A stretch of 64,000 bases of DNA from Rotaria sp. Silwood1 (GCA_905250075.1 CAJNOP010000012.1:1364001-1428000); one strand, 5' to 3'. Shown: positions 11,167 through 22,491, counted from the stretch's first letter. Translations and numbers: made by a program. The notes: a model not told the origin generated them from the sequence alone.

Positions 11167-14100
11167 AAGAAACCAAATCAACAAACAAACTTTTCTTTTT
11201 GTTCATTTTACAATTATATATATATATACATGCATAAATATCCGTTCTACTTCAACTTTCTAGTCTCTCGTATTTTTCTACTAATTGTTTTTTCCTTGCT
11301 TCTCTTTCGTGGCCTGTGTACTTGGGTTTATTACATCGATTTGGTATGAAACAAGAGAGTATACTGGACACGGACATTATATACATATTATTATTTGTGC
11401 AAATCGTCTCGAACAGTGCTCGTTGTGCAACATAGAAATACAAAAAAATAAAGAACTAATTTCACATTTGTTTATTGTTGTATTGTATACGTAAATGTCT
11501 AATATTCGCCTGGCTATTTGTTTTTTTTCCTTTCTTTTTGTACAAGTTTCTCGTTCTAATTTACATGATTTTCTTTTTATTGTCAAGACAATCGGTCGAA
11601 CAACAATATTTCTTAGTAGAGACATGCCGCCGGATGTGAACTAGCTCGCATTTCACACTCGACTAGCTGTCTGTCTGTGTGCGTGCGGAATTACTTTTTT
11701 TTAAAGCTTATGTCGAATCTAAATCGGACAGTGGTCTATGAAAGCACTTATCGTCTTTGATGGCGATGATAAGAAATGAGTTCACATCCGGATTGCTGCA
11801 GCAACACGTCTTAATTGATTTCTTTTTCTCAATTCAGCAATCACCCATGGTGATAAAGTTTTCATCATATAGAAAAAAAAAAATGTCATCGCAGATGGAT
11901 AGAAGATCATGTTGCGAATATAAATGAGTTATTGACATCTGTCACATCTGGGAGCTCTTTTTTTTTATTTGAATTAAATTTTAAAACTTTCTGTTGTTGT
12001 TTTTTTCTTTTTTTTTTTTGATAAATATGTAGATGATTATAATCAAATCCCAATGCGGCATTATTCATTGATGCTTATCGCAAGCAGAATCGATTGAACT
12101 ACGGGGAATTATTGTTTAACATATAAGAAAAAAAAAGCAACAATCAGTTATTCTATTAGAGAAGTTAATAAAAATTTTATTTACATGTCTGATAGTCAAA
12201 CAATTCGTCAACATCAATGTAAACGTTTTTGAAAATAGTATTGAATGAGAAGATTATATTTTTATGTAAATACATACAAGTGACATTGAATGTCATTTTG
12301 AATAATTATTTTCATCGTCGTTCATCTTAACGATGGATTACTGAGCAGATGCATCAATGTAAGGTTAAATGAATTTTTATAAATGCTTTCAACAAACAAA
12401 CTAAAAAAAAGAATGCTTTTACTAGTAAGGATAAAGAAGCAGATGATATGCAAAATAAGTTTTTCTTTTTTTTTTGTTCTAGCAAAAAATATATATTTAT
12501 AGAAGTTAAGCTCATCTAATTGAATACCATCTGTTCTCTTATCAAATCGTTTTCTTTTGAAGTTTTGCTTGAACTGTATTGAAGATGATGAGTGACTAGT
12601 CATTTTATGTTCTTGTCTGAGAAGACATCATATCTTCTATACTATTTCTGATCATCGAAATGATTTCCCATGAGAGATAAAAATGAGAGCATCATTGGAT
12701 CGATATAGAAAAAAAATGAAAAAAAAAAGATGAAATGAATGGTTATTGCATTCACATTGCAATCTATCATTATATTCTACTGACCAGTACATTTGGTTAA
12801 TTGAATAATATAATTTTCTTTTTCAGACACTGTACTAATTTTTTTAATTAAAATTTTTTCAATATTTTATATACATTCATTAATTATAATTAGAGATTAA
12901 AATTAATTATGGAAATATTTTTAAAAAGGTAGACTGAATGAACTTTTTCTTGCAAACTACTTCATATTCTATTTAGTGTTAAGCCATTGCCAATAAAAGC
13001 AAATATAATCTTTCTTCCGTTTTCATAATTATTATTTACAATTTTTTTTTTCTTTTTTTCTAATAAAAAGCAGGAAACTTTTTTCTTTCTATAAGATTAA
13101 AGACGACATTATTAATTATCTTCTTAGGATAGTCATTATGAAAATGCAGAAACCGAAAGTCGTCATTGTATGCCAATATGCTTTGTTTTGCACATAAAAA
13201 AAACTATTTAACACCACTGATTGTTTTTGTAAGTTCTTCTCGTTCTTTGTCTGACTTTCATATTCATAATTAATTATTTATATTCACGAACACGATGTAT
13301 AAAAATATTTCTTTTTTTTTCTAAATAATAATTACATGAAAAAAAAATAGCATCAGGAAAGAGCTTACACTGCTCAATTATATATAATTATATACATGGA
13401 CATTATAATCACTAAGACAAAAAAAAAGGATCATATTTGTAGAACAAATTTTTATAATTGAAAAAAATGTATAAATGAAATAAGTAGAGCAAACTAGAAT
13501 TAATACTTAATACATGTAGTATCGTTTAGATATGTTGAAAACACATGAATTTTAATTATTTCTTTGTTGATATTCTAAATGGAAAAAATCTTTTGAAATT
13601 TTGACTATATACATAAACTTCAATAAACATGAAAATTTGATTACTTCAAATATTTATTATCAATCTCATAAATAATCAACATGTTCATTTAGGTACATGT
13701 AGTCAATGTGTTTTACAATAGGAAAAAAAAACAACAATGTTTGATTTCACTATTAATTTAAATTGAAAATGAAATTCATTGACATATCGTTTAAAAAATT
13801 TTCTTATGCAATCATGGTTATTTCTATTATTTTTAAATTAATACATAGTTATTAATTTCTTGTGACATATTCTTCATTCATAAAAATCAAATATTATTTT
13901 ATTTCTAACATATATAACTTGCCCTCTCGTATCATCATTTTATAGGTATGAATTAAATTGTGTGACTAATGTTTTGACATAATTGATAATGATGTAAATA
14001 ATTATCAACAAAAGAGCGAAATAAAACATTTAACTATCACTTATTTCAAATTGAAAAAAAGAACTTGTATAAAAAGAAGACCTTGTCTATAAGATAGATC

Positions 14101-14338
14101 AGTAACTTTTGATATGACCTATAAATATCAAGGTCAAAGAAACCAAATGTTACACTTGATTGATTATTAACACTTTCTTATGTATGCATTTCAATTGATA
14201 AATAAAAGAGAGAAGCGACAGTCAATCGAGAAAAAAAAAGAACCATCTTACTAATAGTTGTAGTAATTTTCATTTATCATTATTGACATTTACTTAAGAG
14301 AAACTGATACCTCTTAATTAAAATACAAAAAAATAATA
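11167..14338. other. Intergenic region, no gene seen
   Basis: About 3.2 kb of very AT-rich DNA between the Ig protein and the proline-rich protein gene. Open frames are short, biased by poly-A/T and lack family resemblance. The 3' processing signals of the upstream gene and the promoter of the downstream gene must lie within, but I see no distinct element. Confidence 0.5.
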
Positions 14339-16064
14339 ATGTCTTCAACATCTTATGATGAAAATGAGTTTTCTCATCGACAAGGAAGCCTTACATCGCT
14401 TGTTGATGAAGAAGATCAAATATCAACTGCTAGTGATTTACCAATAAAACGACAAAGTCAAGATTCATCATCAAAACAACGTTTATCACCATCATCATTT
14501 TCAAATGCTTATTTAAAATTACGAAATGTTGATGATACTCAATTACTTCATATTGAAAACGAATCTCAAATAGCAAGTATCGATCTTGAAGCTGTACCTG
14601 ATATAAGTCATGAAGATAATACAATGAATAGTTGGCAGCATTTATCAAATAATATATCAACAGATGATCAAAATTATCAAAATATATCACAATCAGATTC
14701 TATGGATGAAATTACAGTAAGTTTTGGATTTCAACATCAAGATGATACAGAAAATAAAGATCAATCAAAACAAAATTCATCGGAAGAAATAGATTCGACA
14801 GTTGATTATGAAACATTTGTTCGTTCAAGACAACTTTATGTTGATCCAAATCCAGAATTAATACGAAAACCACTCATGATTTCTCCACTTGCATATAAAC
14901 AAAATATACGAATTAAATTTTTAAAACCACCACCTGTTCCACAAGGACCTTTAATTATTCGTGAAGTTCGTCCACCTCAACCTCCACCACCACCACCTCT
15001 CGTATTTTTAAATCTTTATCTCTCTAATCAAGAAAAAAAGAAATCTTTATTTTTTTGCGTAAAAGGTTATTCGTCAACGCCCTATACCTCCTGTTACACA
15101 ACCACCCATTGTTCTTCGTGAAAAACCTCCACGAGTACCAGACATGACAAAAAGTAAAGTTTAGGTTTTAGTTTTTTTAGTTTTTTAAATCAAGGCGTTC
15201 ATTATTTAATTAGCACAAGTTTTAACAAAAACTCTTCCTCCTGTTCCACCTCCACCACGTTCAATTATTATTGAAAGAGTACCTTCATTACCACCTAAAC
15301 CACGTGATATTATTATTGAACGTTGGATACCTTATGAATCTATGGCACAAAAACGTAAAGTTATCGTTCAACGATGTGAAGAACCAAAACCATATCCACC
15401 ACCAAAAAATGTTATCATTACGTAAAAAGAATTTCTTTTTTTTTTTTGTTTTTATTAATTTTCTATATTTCAATTGTTTAAGATATGATAATGTTCAAGT
15501 AAAAGTTTTTCGTCAATTTGAACGACTTGGTATTACACCTGAAGATCCTCAAAAATATTCAGCACGTTATGGAGATTCTTTACTTGATACAAAAGATTTA
15601 TTAGCACAAGCAAAAGAACTTGGTATTACAGAAGATATTGTATGTCACACTTTTTTTTTTATTTTGAATACTAACAATTACAATATTATATTTTGATTTA
15701 GTCACCACCACTTTTAACCGATCCTGAAATCATAAAACAATTAACAAATAATTCATTAGATAAAGTTAAACTTGAAAAAAGTTCGTCAGGTAATAATACA
15801 ACGGATAAAGCTATTCATAGTGATATAGATAATAATAATTATACTCCTGCATATGAAAATCTTGTCGATGGATCATTATCATCGATGAGTCATAATGGAT
15901 GGAGTGAACATCCGATCGATGAAAAAAGTATGAAGTTTCTTGTATCAACAGACGTTTTTATAATCTTCTTTTTCTTTTGTGTTTTTTGTTTATTAGATAG
16001 TACAGATGATGTATATGCTCAAAAAGCTCATTATGGTTTGACGACGGAATCAACTTCACATTAA
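14339..16064 (+). CDS. Proline-rich protein with repeated I-I-x-E-R motifs (alveolin/articulin-like feel)
   Basis: Six exons: 14339-15001, 15066-15153, 15214-15421, 15483-15639, 15702-15927 and 15997-16064. All joins are GT-AG and phase-consistent, giving 469 aa. The first ~180 residues are Ser/Asp/Gln-rich and acidic, likely disordered. The middle has recurring Pro-plus-charged repeats: GPLIIREVRPPQPPPPPP, PPIVLREKPPRVP, RSIIIERVPSLPPKPR, DIIIERWIPYE and KRKVIVQR. These recall the charged/hydrophobic periodic repeats of articulin/alveolin-type cortical cytoskeletal proteins. A conserved-looking segment follows (VKVFRQFERLGITPEDP, then YGDSLLDTKDLLAQAKELGIT), and the protein ends with a polar tail. 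The reading frame is solid because exons 2 and 3 are kept in frame only by splicing. Function is not recognised; a structural cortical role is a guess. Confidence 0.8.
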
Positions 16065-17327
16065 GATAAAAGATCTTTTTTTTTCTTTTTTTTTCTTTTG
16101 TAATTTTAATAGAGTAGGGATTCAATTAATTTTTGTTTATCTGTTTTATTATCGAAAGAATATTTTCAATGGTTAGAAAGAAAGAAAAATAAGGCTAGAT
16201 ATTAGTCTTATTTTATTTATTCTTTAGGAATCATTTCCTATCTTTGTTTGAAATAAAATATTTAGAAAAGGAAATATTCTTTTTTGATTGTTTGCAAAAC
16301 TCAAAGAATGAATCTCATACAAATAATTAATGAATACTTGAGAAATAAAAAGCTATTAGTGCAATCTCTTTGGAATTCAAATATGAAACACGATGAAGCT
16401 TCTAGTAATATATAAGAGGAGATTAATCAATACGTGTTACGGTTTATGAATTCGTACCTATTGTTAATGCATGTTGATGATGAAAGATATTAATTACAAT
16501 TTATTATAGTCAGTGTGAAAGAAAACTGAAGGACAACTATCATTCTAATGCCATAGTAGACTTTGACCTCGCAGTTATGATTGTCGCCATGGAAAAGTCT
16601 TGCTAAGATGTCTGTCATATCCATGAAAGATCTAGATTTCTACGCCCTATACTTCAACATTCATTTTAGATCTTGTTTCACAAAAAAATAGCGCCCATTT
16701 AATATAATATTTTCACATATAAGAATGACTTGTTATAATGTACTGTAATCATATTATTTTCCATTCTCACTTCTAACACATGAATTTTTCTTCCTTTTTT
16801 TTGTTTATTGATCACTTCATAGTGATCAGCTATCTATTTAATGGGCTGCAAAATGTTCACACATATAACAGAAATGTAACATATAGATGATAAGCAAGGA
16901 CGATGCAGACACAATAACATAACATGCAAACAAGTCTTGTTGCAAGCTTTGTTTAGTTCTGTTTTCATCACTATGCGCCTATTCGGAATCAAATGTAAAA
17001 ATCGAGAATTCTTTTTTTTATCATAAAAAGATAATATGACGAAAATCTTTAAATCTAAAAACATTTTCAACAAGTTGAGAAAACTGAAAAAGATTCAATT
17101 GATTCGAATACTTTTTTTAGTCATATACATGTATAATTCTTTTGATGATCAATCATAAGGATTCGATGAATTTTGTCTTCCATACAATGCGTAAATGAAT
17201 GGTATATTATGTCATCTTGTGTCTTGCTATTCTATCAGTACACATATGATTGGAGAATAGAAAAAGGAAACATATCTGTATTCTTCCAAGATTGTTGTTT
17301 TCCTCTCAGTTCCAAGGACAATCAATC
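16065..17327. other. Intergenic region, no gene seen
   Basis: About 1.26 kb of AT-rich DNA with scattered short open frames and no convincing exon on either strand. The end of the region (about 17240-17309) reads like a leader or intron ending in a pyrimidine-rich CTCTCAG acceptor just before the methyltransferase start. Confidence 0.45.
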
Positions 17328-18002
17328 ATGGCCAAACTAACAATTTGTTATTTAAATGTATTTGAAAATCATTTATTTCCTTTAACAACTCTATTGAATG
17401 AACATAATGAATCACTTGAAATATATCAAACAAAAGTTGGTTCTGTTGGTAGTTGGTGTTGGGAATCAGCAATATGTTTAGCTGAATATTGTTATGATCA
17501 TATGTTTAATCAATTTAAAAATAAACGTATTGTTGAAATAGGTAGTGGAACTGGTATTGTTGGATTACAATTATGTGCATTAGGTGGAAATGTTACTTTA
17601 ACTGATCGTGAAGAATATCTTGAATTAATTAATTATAATATTAAAAAAAATCAAGATATTCTTACAGGACAAGCACAAGCGAAAACATTATTTTGGGGTG
17701 ATGAATTAAATAAAAATGATGATTATTTTCAAAATCTTGATTTTGTTATTGTTGCTAATTGTGTATATCATTCAATTGAATTAGATGAATTAATTAAAAC
17801 AATATGTAATTTATGTCCTGAAAATTCTCAAACACGTTTATTATGTTGTTATGAATTACGTAATGATGGTATTCGTCAATTGGTAAATGAATTTCATAAG
17901 AAATTAATTGAAAAAAAATTTTCTATTCAATATATTGAACAAAAAGATTTACGTGTAAAATATCAAAATGATTATAATTCAATAGTTAAATGTCATCGAT
18001 AA
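17328..18002 (+). CDS. VCPKMT: METTL21-type protein-lysine methyltransferase (VCP-KMT/METTL21D-like)
   Basis: SAM-dependent seven-beta-strand lysine methyltransferase of family 16; human METTL21D trimethylates a lysine in the AAA ATPase VCP/p97. Single exon. I prefer the ATG at 17328 (MAKLTICYLNVF, 224 aa) over the in-frame ATG at 17250, because a TCCTCTCAG acceptor lies at 17301-17309 between them. Visible motifs: GSWCWESAICLAEY (substrate-side W.W), RIVEIGSGTGIVGLQLCALG (SAM motif I), TLTDRE-like acidic end of beta-2 (NVTLTDREEYLELI), FWGDE, and VIVANCVYHSIELDELIKTI in the position of the family's D-x-x-Y motif, here N-C-V-Y. LLCCYELRNDG matches the CCYE-R segment typical of VCP-KMT. Subfamily assignment is likely but not certain. 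Confidence 0.82.
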   Translation: MAKLTICYLNVFENHLFPLTTLLNEHNESLEIYQTKVGSVGSWCWESAICLAEYCYDHMFNQFKNKRIVEIGSGTGIVGLQLCALGGNVTLTDREEYLELINYNIKKNQDILTGQAQAKTLFWGDELNKNDDYFQNLDFVIVANCVYHSIELDELIKTICNLCPENSQTRLLCCYELRNDGIRQLVNEFHKKLIEKKFSIQYIEQKDLRVKYQNDYNSIVKCHR

Positions 18003-18989
18003 AAAATTGATTAAACACGAAATTTTTATTTTTAGTGGAAAATGATTGATAATGATTTTTGTTTTAAGGTTTTATAATTATCTATAAGAAAAAAGTGTTA
18101 ATATCAATACTAATTAAATGATTTTTATTTGTTAACATTTTATTTGAAAAGAAGTAAAAGTTATTTCAAAAAAATTCTTGAGCAATGCTGGACTATCAAT
18201 CTCAATTTATACACAGCACATCAAGGAAGCAATTGCTAACTTCGATTAGCGTTTTCCTAGGAACCTTCATTGCATTTTATTCAAAATAAACATTGAAGTT
18301 TTGTTTAAGACAGAGATAGATTTCATATTACTATTTTAATTCTTGCTAAAATACTGCATTACACAGAATAAAAATTTTTAATACTCAGATTATTTTTTTG
18401 ACTTCTTTTTCTAAACTCTACAAAATGTGATAATAAACTAAGCAGTAACTTTCAATATAAAATGGTTATCGCTTGTTCAAAACCGAGCACTTAAGAAAAA
18501 CAAAAATTGAGGTTGCTTGTCGCAAGACATAAAACACTTTAAATATCTCAACTTTAGGTTTTGAATTGCAATATTGAAAATATGAAAATTCTTTGTCTCA
18601 ACTAATTTTTTAGACTTTTCAAAGATTATTTCACTACTATCGAACAAAATTTCTTAGCCCATATTCAAAAATCTTCTTCATATATAGTTAGTTTAAAGAA
18701 AAAAAATCCTTCTTTATATTTTTAGCAAAGTTTACTAAAGTTTTTAGTGTTTTCTCTTATAATTGGTCTATTAATATTTCAATTTGTATTGAAGTTAATA
18801 ATTGAAGATTCACTAGATGTTCTTAAAAAGAAACCACTTCAAATCATCATTTTCTTCTCTCGACATTTTTCACAAGCCAACTAAAGTTCAGTCTGTTGCA
18901 ATCGTATTAATATGCATAAGCTTGTCGAAAAGCGACAAGCTTTGATAAAATCTATTTCCTCTATGTCCATTAGTTCCATTAATTCTAGC
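18003..18989. other. Intergenic region with a dispersed repeat copy
   Basis: About 1 kb of AT-rich DNA. It includes one copy (about 18593-18658) of the repeat that forms the inverted ends of the insertion in the TTC29 intron. No gene is seen in the rest. Confidence 0.5.
18593..18658 (-). repeat. Dispersed repeat, solo copy of the TTC29-intron terminal repeat
   Basis: Read on the minus strand this matches the repeat at 41068-41140, including the shared core AGTGAAATAATCTTTGAAAA and the following TTAGTTGAG. It also matches the opposite-orientation copy at about 41785-41860. The similarity was found by eye and is high over ~60 nt. It may be the remnant end of a small transposable element. Confidence 0.6.
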
Positions 18990-19076
18990 TCAAGGCACTT
19001 TTACGGTCTTATATAATCCATTCATCACAACGTCTTTTTCATCTATAATTTCACCTTGATAATTCGTTAATACATC
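18990..19076 (-). pseudogene. Orphan terminal exon of an unidentified gene
   Basis: On the minus strand a GCAG acceptor at 19077-19078 opens an 87-nt frame of 28 codons plus TGA. It begins DVLTNYQGEIIDEKDVV and ends GLYKTVKVP. The composition is protein-like, unlike its surroundings. Upstream (19150-19335) is a 61-aa open frame beginning MNATENNKDK that may or may not belong to it. I do not recognise the family. It could be the last exon of a small gene or a relic. Confidence 0.3.
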
Positions 19077-19588
19077 CTGCAAATTATAATGAATAGTTGG
19101 TCAGATAGAAATCAATTGTTTATTATATGAACACTCGAACAAATCATTACTATTTTCCTAATATTTGTAGTAACATTAATGTAATAATTCTGGATTCGTG
19201 AACCAATATTGCATGAGATAAGAATTTTAGAGAATATATGCAAGAAGAAATAGTCGTACCACCGCTAGAAACATCTATACTGCAAGCATGTATACATACA
19301 AAACTCTTATCTTTGTTGTTTTCTGTCGCATTCATCTAACAATTTATTTTAATAGAACATTTTTTAAAATATTGATAAAATTATTAAAAAAACTATTTAG
19401 ACAGAAAACAATTAAAAACAAAACCTTGTAATCAGATTTATTCATAGATATCATCTAAATCATATTCTTTCAAAAAAAAATAATCCTTATAAAATCAAAC
19501 AAATATAATTGACCATAATCCAAAATAAACTATAAATTTTAATTTTCAACGAACAAAGATAAGAAATTGACTGTGCTACTTAATTTCT

Positions 19589-20935
19589 TCATTCTTTTTC
19601 TTCGCCATCTATTTTCCATACACGTGCAACAACTTCCTGTAAATAATCTGTAAAAGCAAGATATTTGCCTCTTAACCATACTAATGCACGATATCGATTT
19701 GAATTTGTTTTGTTTGTGCATCTCGGGCGCATTGGTCGTAAATTGTCTGCATTGGAATCACTGGTTAGTGCTGTCCATGTCCATGTTTGTCCACTATCAT
19801 TTGTATTACCGCAAAAAAGTTCATAATGACGTTGTCCATCGTTACGACTAATAAGTGGATTTCCTGTCAATGGATCACTGTTTGTCGATATATATACAAT
19901 AGATGGATTATCAGGTTCAATTGCAGCTAAACCACTATAATCATCTTCACCAGCATAAAGACGGCAACCAGCATAAGCAAGTAAATAATTATGCCATATA
20001 GAACCATCCCATCGTGCATAAAAATATCGTAAATCATCACCACCTTGACCTACAGGAAGACCTGCTGAATTGTATTGAACACTATAAATACATACTGGAT
20101 AATCCTTATTATCTAAGACAAGATCAACAATCCATGCAACATGTTGTGGATCACCACGATAAATTTGTGTACCTTGATTCGGTGAATCGAGTCCAACTTG
20201 TAATGAACATAATTTTGTGCCATTCGATTGATATAATTGTCCAGCTCGATAATAAATATGATATAAACTATTATCATAATTACGTGGATGTCCTTCTGTA
20301 TATACCATATGTATTGTATCATGTTCATTTGATATATATCGTACATATGGTCGATGTTTTTGTACTGATGGAACATTTATATAAATATTACCAGTATGCC
20401 AAGTTGTACCAAGATCATCTGAATACATATAGGATGGTTTGTAGGAACCATCAAGACCTCGAAAAAAATTATAAATACGGTTCGATTCATTTGGAAGAAG
20501 AAATAGATTTGCATATGTAATTTCGGTAGTTGGTGATGGTGTATAAAGTTGAACTGGGCTAAATTCACGAAAAGTATTTTCATTCATAAGAGAAATTCGT
20601 GAGTAATTATGTGGTTCTGTGCTATGTTTTGCATAAAAAATAAGCAATCGACCATCAGGTCTTATAAGTAAAGCAGGTCCATCATGATCATCTAATTCAA
20701 ATTGCTCATGTAATATTACATGATCTGTAATGTGAGTTGAACAATCATGAATATGAAGTTCAATATTACCATGACGTTTTTTATCATGACCACCTGATGC
20801 AACCGATCCTACCAGAAGCAGAGGACCATGTTGAAGAGCACCTGGATATTCAAACCAACACCATCCACCATCATCACTTAATATGAATGTTTCACTTGTA
20901 TAAACATCACTGTTTCTTGTAATACTCTTTGACAT
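19589..20935 (-). CDS. BNR-4 repeat-containing beta-propeller protein, candidate horizontally acquired
   Basis: Intronless 448-aa protein that fits the BNR_4 repeat family (sialidase-like/seven-bladed propeller, also used by several polysaccharide lyases). Visible hallmarks: GGWCWFEYPGAL near the N-terminus, LLVGSVASGG, ELHIHDCSTHITDHVI, then the characteristic FELDDHDGPALLIRPDGRL with IFYAKHS. SDDLGTTW and NDSGQTWTW are Asp-box-like (S-x-D-x-G-x-T-W) motifs. RYFYARWDGSIWH is another conserved blade. No signal peptide is visible at the chosen start, so it would be cytosolic unless an upstream exon exists; a TTTTAG acceptor sits ~20 nt before the ATG. The lack of introns and the bacterial-type family suggest horizontal transfer, common in bdelloids. 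The substrate is unknown. It is divergent from the GH16 gene. Confidence 0.8.
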   Translation of the reverse strand: MSKSITRNSDVYTSETFILSDDGGWCWFEYPGALQHGPLLLVGSVASGGHDKKRHGNIELHIHDCSTHITDHVILHEQFELDDHDGPALLIRPDGRLLIFYAKHSTEPHNYSRISLMNENTFREFSPVQLYTPSPTTEITYANLFLLPNESNRIYNFFRGLDGSYKPSYMYSDDLGTTWHTGNIYINVPSVQKHRPYVRYISNEHDTIHMVYTEGHPRNYDNSLYHIYYRAGQLYQSNGTKLCSLQVGLDSPNQGTQIYRGDPQHVAWIVDLVLDNKDYPVCIYSVQYNSAGLPVGQGGDDLRYFYARWDGSIWHNYLLAYAGCRLYAGEDDYSGLAAIEPDNPSIVYISTNSDPLTGNPLISRNDGQRHYELFCGNTNDSGQTWTWTALTSDSNADNLRPMRPRCTNKTNSNRYRALVWLRGKYLAFTDYLQEVVARVWKIDGEEKE

Positions 20936-21011
20936 TACCGTGTTTTTTATATCTCTAAAATAATATCAATATTGTTGGTAACCAACAGAATTGATATATT
21001 TCTTTAATAAA

Positions 21012-21111
21012 NNNNNNNNNNNNNNNNNNNNNNNNNNNNNNNNNNNNNNNNNNNNNNNNNNNNNNNNNNNNNNNNNNNNNNNNNNNNNNNNNNNNNNNNN
21101 NNNNNNNNNNN
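21012..21111. other. Assembly gap (100 N)
   Basis: Exactly 100 undetermined bases, the conventional size for a scaffold gap of unknown length. It lies in the shared upstream region of the BNR-4 and GH16-like genes. Their promoters are therefore incompletely known, and their adjacency rests on scaffolding. Confidence 0.99.
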
Positions 21112-21267
21112 AAAAAAAAACACCCACATCATTACGTATGTTTGAGAGCAAAACCACATCAGCATATATTCACTTATTTTGATTGCCATGTGATTTATTT
21201 TCTCACAAAGCATGAGTAAAACAGTATATACATCGACAAAAAAAGTGCCAATTCGAATTACAAAAAA

Positions 21268-22491
21268 ATGTTTGTGCGAAGTTTATCGACGTGTTTGGTG
21301 ATTGTGCTTATTATTTTCAAGTGTCAGAATGCATTGGGCATTGGTCGAGATGGTCTTACACTAGTCTTTGAAGATTCATTTGATAGTGGGCCTAGACTTA
21401 ATGCATCTATATGGAGTCCTAATTATCCATGGGGAACAATTTATAATCACCGAGCAAATATGGTTCACCGTCAAGTAACTATATCGAATAGTCGAGTCAA
21501 CTTGACAGCTCTTGCCATACGATCGACAAGTACAATGAATGTTGATACAGCTGATTATGGTCTTGTCGATCTAGATTATACATCGGGTGCTATCTATACG
21601 AATAGTCGTATCAATTTAACTCGTGGTTTAGTTGTTGTAAGTATGCAAGTTCCACCAGCAACAAGTACTTGGCCAATGATAATGCTCGTTCCACCTGATG
21701 AAACTTTGCCCATGTTAACTATGGACGTATTCGATGATCGAAGAAATGTTGGCTATTCTTTTCAATATACATCTCCAACTGGATCACGTGCTTCAGTTAG
21801 TGGAATTGCACGTTCATTGAATGATAATAGTAATGATATGCATTCGTATGCAATCGATTGGGGTTATGACAAAGTAACATTTTTCTACGATAATTTTCAA
21901 TTAGGATCCTTTGTTCAATCAAATGAATTGACACAAATAACTGAAATGAGATTAATTTTAGCATTAGGTGTTGGTGGTCGATCACAATCCGTACCATCAT
22001 CGAATGCTACCGGTTATCCGCAAAGTTTATTAATTGATAGTGTAGAAATGTGGTCACCAAAATATGATGGTCGCTATAAAATGATCAATCTCAAATCTAA
22101 TTTATCACCTGAAGTTCAATCTGGTCAAACACAAGATCGTGCATTAATCGTACAAAATAGTTATACAGGTGCTGCATGGCAACAATGGGATATAAATTAT
22201 ATTGGCAATAGTTATTACAAAATAATCAATGTTCATAGTCGTAAAGTTCTTGATGTTCATGATTGGCAAACAGATGATAATGCAAAAATTGTACAATATA
22301 AATTTAATTTAAAAGAAAATCAGATTTGGCGTTTCATAGAAAATGATGATCAGACTGTATCGCTCGTCAATGCTTGGTCACAAAAAATGGCGTCAATTCT
22401 TAATAGTTCTACTGAAGCAGGTGTACAAATCGTACAACGAGCATTTGACAAAGGATTAGACCAGAAATGGAAAGTGATACGATTGAATTGA
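21268..22491 (+). CDS. Secreted GH16-like (laminarinase fold) protein with C-terminal beta-trefoil lectin domain; catalytic residues lost
   Basis: Intronless, 407 aa. A signal peptide (about residues 1-24, ending ALG) is followed by a GH16 jelly-roll domain of ~240 residues. This has LTLVFEDSFDSG, a W-x-P-x-Y-P-W-G segment, TSGAIYTNSRINLTRGLVVV (the 'G..e.r.k...' strand), TWPMIMLVP, HSYAIDWGYDKVTFFYD and a final LLIDSVEMW strand. Active GH16 enzymes carry E-x-D-x-x-E; here the aligned site reads LTMDVFDD, so the nucleophile position is Thr and the acid/base position is Asp. The last ~135 residues form a ricin-B-type carbohydrate-binding trefoil with QQWDI, NQIWRF and DQKWKV motifs. Likely a secreted glucan-binding protein rather than a hydrolase. 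It is not a toxin: there is no A-chain-like domain. The intronless structure suggests horizontal acquisition. Confidence 0.83.
   Translation: MFVRSLSTCLVIVLIIFKCQNALGIGRDGLTLVFEDSFDSGPRLNASIWSPNYPWGTIYNHRANMVHRQVTISNSRVNLTALAIRSTSTMNVDTADYGLVDLDYTSGAIYTNSRINLTRGLVVVSMQVPPATSTWPMIMLVPPDETLPMLTMDVFDDRRNVGYSFQYTSPTGSRASVSGIARSLNDNSNDMHSYAIDWGYDKVTFFYDNFQLGSFVQSNELTQITEMRLILALGVGGRSQSVPSSNATGYPQSLLIDSVEMWSPKYDGRYKMINLKSNLSPEVQSGQTQDRALIVQNSYTGAAWQQWDINYIGNSYYKIINVHSRKVLDVHDWQTDDNAKIVQYKFNLKENQIWRFIENDDQTVSLVNAWSQKMASILNSSTEAGVQIVQRAFDKGLDQKWKVIRLN

Noticed and set aside
17250..17327. N-terminal 26-residue extension of the methyltransferase
   Set aside because: A pyrimidine-rich acceptor lies between the two ATGs and the extension has no match to the family; the start at 17328 fits better.
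20014..20583. Open frames on both strands inside the BNR-4 gene
   Set aside because: Overlapping alternative frames of His/Tyr/Ile-rich composition, explained by codon bias of the 448-aa gene.
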